A DNA stretch of 64,000 nt. It comes from Apostichopus japonicus. Its lineage: Eukaryota; Echinodermata; Holothuroidea; Aspidochirotida; Stichopodidae. The notes beneath the pieces are model-generated. The model ran no database searches. It was not told the DNA's origin and saw only the letters and a list, made by a program, of their open reading frames with translations. The stretch lies in the NCBI RefSeq assembly GCF_037975245.1, contig NC_092565.1, positions 11,962,499 to 12,026,498 on the forward strand, read 5' to 3'. The number at the start of each line of letters is the position of its first letter. Positions within the stretch are counted from its first letter, which is position 1. Below are positions 1-9,600 of the stretch, in pieces. Made by a program: the position numbers and the translations under genes.

Positions 1-389
1 GGAAGCCAGCTTTTTACAGAAAGAATAAAACCTCCCAAATTATACTATACCACCACTGCCTGTTTTCCAGAATGAAGTGCTGATAATTCTTGGTACTTTT
101 GCCTATTTTTCTATATCCTTGATCTGTTTGACTTTGAAAATCTCAATCATACAAAAAACCAACATCTGGAGCAAAAACACCTCTGCTATTTTCTTCAATA
201 CTAAGGTCACTTTATAATGTAATTCTTCAGAAAACTTTCATTTCCTACGTGTATTATCCTATGTATATCAAGAAAACTTTTGCTCTCTAAAGTTCATAAA
301 CATTGTCTTTATATTTAATAGACGAGCTGCAGAAATGATTGTGTGATTTTATCAATTTGATACAATTTCTTTTTATGTTTCTCCATTAG
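1..389 (+). other. TRNT1 upstream DNA: probable 5' intron or promoter
   Basis: AT-rich sequence before the first coding exon. A pyrimidine-rich stretch and AG at 388-389 look like a splice acceptor, which would make this the end of an intron following a non-coding exon outside the window. No TATA box or open frame could be assigned. Confidence 0.4.
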
Positions 390-672
390 ACCTATGTTTC
401 CATTTTATGCTAGATGTCTCCTAGCCTCCAAGACAGTTGCAAGTATCATCACAGGACATAGTCTCAACTCTACGGGAAAACACGTGACTGTAAGACTACT
501 GCGACCAATGAGTTCAACAGAGAGTGAAGTACCTGTCTCAACTATGAAGCTGGATACGCCAGAATTTAGAAATTTGTTTACCCCAGAATTATCTCAGCTT
601 AGAGAAGTTTTCCAACAAAACAACTATGAACTGAGGTTAGCTGGTGGTCCCGTTAGAGACTTATTATTACAG
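390..672 (+). CDS. TRNT1: TRNT1 coding exon 1 (residues 1-93)
   Basis: A polypyrimidine-rich acceptor ending in CTCCATTAG (AG 388-389) precedes the ATG at 394, so bases 390-393 would be 5' UTR. The exon ends in CAG before GTAACA, phase 0. It encodes the presequence-like N-terminus, the MKLDTPEF core start at residue 51 and the GGPVRD loop at 84-89. If the acceptor is not used, the exon simply extends 5' as leader. Confidence 0.9.
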
Positions 673-3600
673 GTAACAGGAATGAAACCATCGATAATGA
701 TATTTCACAATTTTCAGTGGTTGAAGAAATTTTGCAAACCCATGTAGACAATGGATGCTGTTGGAGATGGGCAGGGAAGGGGGAGGATGTGGGCAGAGGG
801 TTTGCCTTCTACTCTTCATTGCATGCTACATACAGTTTAAAGACTGCGTATGATTTGAAGAGAAGAAATCTGATTTACAAATACCCTGTTAAAATATGGA
901 AAATTGATGATTGATGGTGGTGTTAACATATGTATATACCATGTCAAGTTTAACTCTTTTTATGCTTTAAATAAGCTAAGATGCTCCTTTGAACTGTATT
1001 GTCCATACTTACAGTATACTTGTAATATCAGAACACCATACATGTTTAACTTACATTACCAAAGCTATTGTTCCTTAATTTTATTTATATACTGTATATA
1101 CTTATTTATTTCAAATTTCATATATATATATATATATATCTTTTCACATTTTATGCAGAAACAGCCCGATGATCTGGACTTTGCGACCAACGCAACTCCC
1201 GTACAGATGGTAGAAATGTTCAACCGAGAAGGAATACGGATGCTGAATAAAAAGGGAGAGGAGCATGGAACGGTGACAGCGCGAATCAATAACAAGATCA
1301 ACTATGAGATCACAACTTTGAGAATCGATAAGGTCACAGACGGGAGACATGCAGAAGTTGAATTTACAAAGGATTGGAAGCTGGATGCAGAAAGAAGAGA
1401 TTTGACCATCAATTCAATGTTTCTTGGTGAGGATGAGTACTGGGTGTTTTTTTTTTCTTTCTATTTTTTTCACTCAAATCTTATTACAATCCCATATTTC
1501 ACTAACCTGGAGAAAAAAAATAATTGTTCTTTTGGACCATTGACTGATGATGAAATAAGAAAGTCCTACAATTACCAACTCTGTTCCCTCATGAACTACT
1601 GATGGGGAAGTGGGTGGGCAGGAGGTGCCAGGAGGATGCCATAGAACCTTGTGTTCTTTGTTGAACTGTTATTCAGTCCATGTACCATTCAGTACTACCC
1701 GGACAGCGTCACAAGTCAGATGATATCTGTCAGCATTTACTGTACTTATTATCTCTGTTCACTTACCTGAATCCTGTATCTCTGTTCACTTACCTGAATC
1801 CTGTATCTCTGTTCACTTGCCTGAATCTTGTACCCCTGTTCACTTACCTGAATCCTGTATCTCTGTTCCTTACCTGAATCCTGTATCTCTGTTCACTTAC
1901 TTGAATCCTGTATCTCTGCTCCCTTGCCTGAATCCTGTATCTGTTCCTTTGCTTCAATCCTGTATCTCTGTTCACTTACCTGAATCCTGTATCTCTGTTC
2001 ACTTGCCTGAATCCTGTATCTCTGTTCACTTATCTGAATCCTGTATCTCTGTTCACTTACCTGAATCCTGTATCTCTGTTCACTTACCTGAATCCTGTAT
2101 CTCTGTTCACTTACCTGAATCCTGTATCTCTGTTCACTTACCTGAATCTTGTATCTCTGTTCACTTGCCTGAATCCTGTATCTCTGTTCACTTACCTGAA
2201 TCCTGTATCTCTGTTCACTTACCTGAAAACTGTATCTCTGTTCACTTGCTTCAATCCTGTATCTCTGTTCCCTTGCCTGAATCCTGTATCACTGTTCCCT
2301 TGCTTGAATCCTGTATCTCTTTTCACTGAATCCTGCTCTTGTTGCAAACTGTCTGATCTCTATCAACATTTTTCAGGTTTGGAAGGGACTCTATACGACT
2401 ATTTCCATGGCAGGGAGGACCTGGCTCAGAGAAAAGTTGCTTTTGTTGGAAACGCTGAATCCAGGATTTGCGAGGATTATCTTCGTATCCTTCGATATTT
2501 TAGGTAGGACAACCAAGTTTTTTTTTCTTCTTTTTGTAAATTATGAGAAATTTTTTCTCTGTAAAACCTATGAGTCCAAAGAATGCAGTTGTGTCTGAAT
2601 TGCAGACTGTATGGAACAACATTCTAGCATGGATAATGACCCAAATATGACAAGGATGCTTGATGTATTGTAGAACTAAACATTGTTACATTGATTGTGG
2701 TCAGTGATATTTCACTTGCCATGTTGACAACCAAACAGCTTTTGCTCCAAATCCTTCCCTCATTTTCTCTAGTTCATTAAGTACGAGATTTTTTTCCTTT
2801 TTCTAATATTTTACAAAAGATTCTATGGCCGCATTGCCCAAGAGCCCAATGCCCACTGCCAGAAGACACTGCAGGCTATCCGTGAGCATTCGGCCGGACT
2901 AGCTCAAATATCTGGAGAGAGAATATGGATAGAACTGAAGAAGATATTGACCGGAAATCATTCAGCTAGCCTGATTGAGACTATGCATGACATTGAATTA
3001 TTCCCATATATAGGTTAGTGTACCCAGATTAATATTGTAATTAATTATTTATATTAATAAATACAATATGATAGATGTCTAACTGGTCTGAAATGGAGCT
3101 CACTAAACTCACATTATTTGAGCAGAAGCAAATATTATTTTCTCGTCTATTTCAGGTAATCTTACACTTTATATAAATAAGTCAGTGGTAACAGTAGTTT
3201 GTGTTTGAAGGCGGACAGTGTTTTGATTGCAATTCTAGCAGCAACCGTAATGAAGGTTGAGCAGGTATTGTATGCTTGTGGTACAGCATTCAAAAATGTT
3301 AATCACAGGAGACCGTCCAATCAGATCCAATTACATTCTGTGTATCAACAAATAAACACATCTGTTCATTTGGTTTAATTTTTTTTCTAATTAGTCTCAA
3401 CTCTTTTTGATGTAACTTGATGTATTAACTGATTGAACCTTCTCAAAATTGCTGAAATGAATCCTCAGTTTGGATTGTCTGTGAGTGGGAACATCAAAGA
3501 TTGTATTAAAACAAAAAAATGATTCTGAATTTCCAGGGCTAGAATTTCACAAATAGCCACTTGTGAAAAACTGCAATTTATGCAAATGGCTAAAATCATG

Positions 3601-6600
3601 TTCTCATTAGAATATCACTTTATTACAACACACATCAGTCACTGTACATACCTATGGGAGCAGCAGCCTAATAATATTTGCTGATAATAATAAGTAATAC
3701 AAGGGCTATTGTTAGGGATGACGATTCTTTGACTGACGATTGTTAACCAACTTAACATTTGTTTATGCCCTTTATGTCCTCTGGCAGAAAAAGAGCTTGT
3801 TTTTCTTCTTACATCTTACAAACGGCAAACTTCTCCGGCATTTAGCCATTAAACAGCCCAAATTTCAAGGCCTGGTTTCAGTAGATGTATCTTTATTATA
3901 TTCTAAATATTTCAGGTCTACCTCCAGCAGCTAGCATTTCTACATTTCGAAGGGTTTGGGAGCGAAGCAGAGGGTTGAAACCCAACCCGATGACCTCTCT
4001 GGTTTCGTTGATTCAGACGGAGGAGGAGTTTATGCGAATGCATGACAGGTTAAAACTATCTGGAGAAGAACGAACCAATGGCTTGTTTGTGTTAGCTCAC
4101 AGGAAAGACAAAGAACACAGCAACCCCTTGAAACCGTACAAGGATCTCATCTTGTTGGTAAGTTTGTCAGTATATCATCTCAATTTTATCAGATCATGCT
4201 TACTTGTGGAGCAAACCTTGGAGATTATGTATGTTTGCTTTATATTGTTTGTAAAACATGTCAGTATTCCATACAGGATTGATCTTTTGTCCAGGGTCAG
4301 CACCGGCATGTTTTGGGCTCCTGGGGGGGGGAGGAAATATGGGGGGGTGGTTGCGCTTAGATTTTATGTCATACAGAGGATTGGCCTAAGTGAAGGTGTA
4401 TATCTTGTCCTTTGAGAAAGCTTGTAAAACTGTAGGGTGTATAGATTCACAATGGTGCTAAATTTTTTTCAACTTGAATTTATTTTTACAAGTTTCTAGG
4501 GTCTATGTCAAATACATGTTGTATTTTATGTATTGTACAATCATATTTAAATTTTGTTATGTTTTACTTGCTGATGGGGGGGGGGGGAGTCGGAGGGAGG
4601 CTGAGCCCCTCTTGATTTTATACCAGGGGGGGCGGGACAGAAGTGTTTGTGGTTGTGCCGCTGCTCTTGTCAGTCCGATTGCAGTACAAAGATTGAAAGA
4701 TCTCATAGATGTGGTAAGTAGATCATGTAATTCCAATTTATGTGATCAAATCTCATCCAGTCTGATGACAGGGTAAAGCTTGAAAACCACACAGTGATCT
4801 CATATTGTTGGTAGGTAGGTCACATTGATCATGATGTTGCGTTCAGATCTCTTTTCAATCTGATTACTCTGTAAAGAAATGAAAACCATAGCAAGTAACG
4901 TTCATACTCGATACTCACTTCACCAGATCTCAGCTCAACCATCTACAGTACAAAAAATATGAAAGTAATTTTAATTGTAACACAAACTAAATCTAAAAAA
5001 CTGTCGTGGGATAAGTAGGTGAAATAATTCATACCGTTGTGATCAGATCACACTCAGTCTGATCAAAGTGAAAAGCTTGAAAACCATGCTAAGATTTCAT
5101 GATGTTTGAGAAGTAGGTCAAATAGTTCATACCGTTGTGATCAGATCTCAATCAGTCCTAACAAAGTGAAAAGCTTGAAACCATGCAAATATCAAATATG
5201 CGGATGATACTGTCATTACTGGTTACCTGTCAGATACCATTGACTCATACGCCACTACGATTGCAAGGTTTGTCCAGTGGTGTGATGATCATTTGTTACA
5301 ACTTAATGTGACCAAAACTAAGGAACTGATTATAGATTTCCGTCGCAAGCCAGTAACTTACGCTCCCATCTATGTTCATGGGGAACAAGTAGAACGAGTA
5401 GATAAATATAAGTACATAGGGACATGCTGAGGAACAAAATTGACGGTCTAGTAATGCCACAATTGTACATAAGAAAGCAAATCAGAGGCTGTATTTCTTG
5501 AGAAAATTGAGGAACCTTAGAGTGGATAAACAATCATGACCTTGTTCTATAAATCCCTCATTCAAAGTGTTTTGATATATAACATAATTTGTTTCTTTGC
5601 CAATGTTACAAGAATCGATGTGAAGATGCTTGAGCAATTTAGGAAAGTTGTTCAGCGGGTAATCGGTGCTCACTTACCTTCGTTAGAGTGCGTGTATCAT
5701 GAGAGTGTCTGCATTAAAGTGAAACAAACCAAAACACCCGTTGTTTGAGCACTACATTCACAATCGCTCTGGACTGCGTTTATGCCCACCACGTACATTT
5801 AGGGCCCGCGACAGATACTCATTTGTGCCTAATTCTATCCATGTATTTAATTCACAAATGAGAAGATAAGTTTCTTATTTGTAGGATTTGCTGTATATGT
5901 TTGTTGTACTGTAGGTGTATCTCAGTCTCTTGATACTCATAGTATTGTGGGTTTTTTGCCGTTTACGCCCTGTGTAAGCCAAATTTCCGATTGTGGACAA
6001 TAAATTGAATTCAATTGAATTCAATCAAAGTGAAAAGCTTGAAACCATGCAAGGATTACATAATGTTTGATAAGTAGGTGTACCATTGTAATCAGATCTC
6101 ACTCAGTCCGATCAAAGTGAAAAGCTTGAAAACCACGCAAGGATTTCATGATGTTGGATAAGTAGGTCAAATAATTCATACCGTTGTGATCAGATCAGTG
6201 TTACATTGCAAAGCTTGAAAACCGTACAAGGATCTTTATATTTTTGGTATCTTTGGTGAGCATGTCACATAAAACTAACACTGTTGTGATCAGATCCCTG
6301 CTCAGTCCGATTACACTGGAAAGAATGAAATCTTTGCAACAACAGATCTTTCATACTCATGTCATCAGATCTCATCCATTCTGATGACAGTCTAAAGAAT
6401 GAAATCATATAGATAAGGGCCTTAGTAATTTAAAGTATAAAGTTTGACAAGTTTGTGATTAAATCTCAAATGGTCTGACCATACTGCCGTACTTGAAACA
6501 AACCATACAGGGGTTATATGTTAACCTTCAGCATGATGATATCAGCGACTTCAACAGTTCAACTAATGAATAAAAAAAAGAAACTGTAAGGTTATCATGA

Positions 6601-9600
6601 CACTCCTTTAAGATGGGAAAAGATAATTAGGTACTGAGTGAACTACAAACATGACATCATAGATTTCTGGATAGTTTTAGTTTTCCTTATGATTAAAACT
6701 CAAGACATAAACCTTTTGGGCTTTTTACAAATTTCATTATTAAAAGTAAGTAATGGAGGCAAAGTAAAGTAAATATGAAGTAGGTATGTTACATTTCAAA
6801 TACAATACATACAAATGTAGCAATCTGATCAAATTCCTTCATTAGAGTTAAGCACTTTCTACAACTGAAAGAAAAACAATTTTGTAGAATCCTCATGAAG
6901 AAGGAAATATAATGAGTGAATTAAAAACATAGGTTCATAGATTTTTTATTTGGGGGGGGGGGGGGGGAGATGGTCTACTCTTCTTTGGAAACATAAAACA
7001 ATCTTTCTCTTGAATGTGATTACATAAGTAAAACAATGGAGACAGGCCAATGAAGGTTCAAGTGTTAAGTTGTCATTCCTTATAACAGCTTTATTCTTTT
7101 GTTTTAATTCTATGGTACCATTTGTTTCAAGTGTGTTCCATAGTAAAATGTTGTAACATTGCTGTTACTTAGCTTGATTTTGTAGTCTTAGCTAACTTCT
7201 TTTCATGATGACATAAGTAAAGAAGAGAGAAAAGAAGGATATCTGAATGGATTTGGTAGGTGATAAATTGCAGTGGAAACAAAATTATTTGAATCAAACA
7301 TTTTCTTTTACTAATCGCCAAAATGAGTTATTTTAGGATGATAAAATGTAACAGGTTGTCTTAGTGTGGTCAATTGCGAGCTTATAAAAATTTATCATCT
7401 GTAGGATTGGGAACAATGGCACGAAATTGGCAACAAATCGCAAAAAGCTGTAGTATTCAAACATAGTTAAGACTTGTTTACCTCTCATTCAACTGTACAT
7501 ATGAAAAGCCGAATTTCTCATGAATTCCATTCCATGCTGCTTTCTTGGTTGTATCGAATGAAAACTGGGGTGTGATTCCTGGTTACACTGTATGCAAGGT
7601 ACTGTGGTTTCTGACTGGCGCCCCCACCACTCCCCACCCCAGCAAAGAAATGGCCATGTAGGGATCACCACCACCTGTTCTAGCCCTAAATTTCTTGCTC
7701 TTCTCCATTGTCTAAAATTTCCCGTCAGTTTTCCATGATTCATAAATAGTAACATAAGAACTCATTCATCTCAAATCAAGTAAGGAATGTAAATAGTCGC
7801 GTGCTGCCCTCATTGGAGGCAGTACAATGAAATGGTTAAATTTAGTGTGTAGGAATAAAGGATACGTTCACGATTGATAACTGTAAACATTTGCAGTAGT
7901 TTGATCTGTCTAACTTTAAGGGCATGCAGCGTTTACTACGTCACATGACGTGATTTGTCTCGCCCAATGATATTGAAGTATCTTTCACAGAGTCTAGGTA
8001 GCTTTGTGAAACATTTCATAAATAGTTATGCAAAGAAAAGGAAGAATGGAAAAAAAAGAGTAGGGGAAAATTTGCAGAATGCTTTAAATAGATACTAAAA
8101 ACCGACTATAAATGATGAAACATATGAACAATTACCCATCGTTGTTTACTATTCCCGATCTTCTTTGAACGGTGGTCAATACAACAAATACGTTTATGAT
8201 CGTTTGGCGTTGCTCTCTTAATTAACAAACTAAAAATCAAGCAAAGTAATGTAATATGATTATTTGGAAGGAACAAAGATTTAGAAACACGCACGCGGAA
8301 GTTCGGTAAGAAATGTTGGCGCGCAAACTCGCGAAACTGTTTGGGGAGTTTCAAAACATTTTAGAAACAGGTCACTGTGATGTAGTGTGCAAAAAACGTA
8401 AAGAAAAGGTGTGTTCGTGTCCGGGCGGGAATCCAAATCTGTAAATATGGGGTTTCTAAATGCAATGGCTGATCCATGATTTCTCGGAAGGGGTGGCGTA
8501 GCCACAGGGGGCAGGGGGAGAGTGCCCACTTTCCCACAGAAATTTCGTTGACGAAACGGGGACGGCCAAAAAAAAATCCACGCACGTCAAGTCGTATACA
8601 TTGGCAAGATTAAGAGTTGTACTACACAAAATGTAGTTAAAATTTGGGAAATTGGTGGCACCGTTTTCATTCATGCTCCTTACCAAACAAATTGTTACTC
8701 AAAGTGGAGGGGAAACCTCTCCCCAGAACAGATGTAAGCCTAATTCGTGTCCTCTCCTCCCCACCCCGCTAACATTTGAAGGCGTTACTGGGGGTACAAC
8801 AGGGGGCTTTAACCTTTACAGGAAAAATTGGGGGAAATGGGTACAAAAAGTTGACTTTCCCCCTCACACCACGAAGCTTGACTACGCTCCCGATCGATGG
8901 ATGGGTATGGATTGTGTATGTGTGCGAAGGGGGAGGGGGGGGGGAGACATTATTTGCAGGTACTGATATTACTACCCAAATAGCGGTGCAAAAAAAACAC
9001 CGGTATAAAAAGTCAGGATTTGCTTTAAATAGTATCCTTCAACTTTGTGTAATATTGCGATAATGTTGGTGTTTTAGACAGCTTTCCACATTCAATATGT
9101 TTGTAAGGCTTGACAATTTTATTCCGCAAAATGTGGTAGTGGAATATAGCTTTGTGCGCCCCGTCGAGTTGACGAAATAATATTTTTTTAAATAATGGTG
9201 GGGGTGTCGGGGTATTAGGATGGATTTGTCAAATTAAGTAAACAATAGATTAAATGAAGATGTTTAGACCTGGAATGAGAAGCCGACACCATCATCGATT
9301 TAACCTTAAGAGAGCATTTCTAGATTATAGAGAGGCGAGTATCTTACACCAGGATGTTTCAATATATTTTGATTTTTATGATCGATATCAATTTTTTTTT
9401 TTTCCATCCATCAAGTCCCATTCTGTTCCTCGCTAGATGTGTTCAAAGGAATACTAGCTACATATACCGTCCGTCCGATGAAGCTGCTATTTAATTGAAC
9501 CATTAATGGAAAGCAAATACGAACTTATACATTACTGAAAAATTAACAGCCATCTCAAAATATGTCTATCCAAATTCCTTGTTTAATGTCATTCAGTGAC

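Noticed and set aside
1817-2329. 170-codon frame with repeated ISVHLPESC
   Set aside because: It is the translation of the 27-bp minisatellite inside TRNT1 intron 2; the period is a multiple of three, so the frame stays open by itself.
3885-4415. Single 176-codon frame as a separate gene
   Set aside because: It is TRNT1 exon 5 read through its acceptor and donor; the real coding part is 3916-4157.
5536-5748. 70-codon frame as a host gene
   Set aside because: It is the C-terminal part of the truncated LINE reverse transcriptase.
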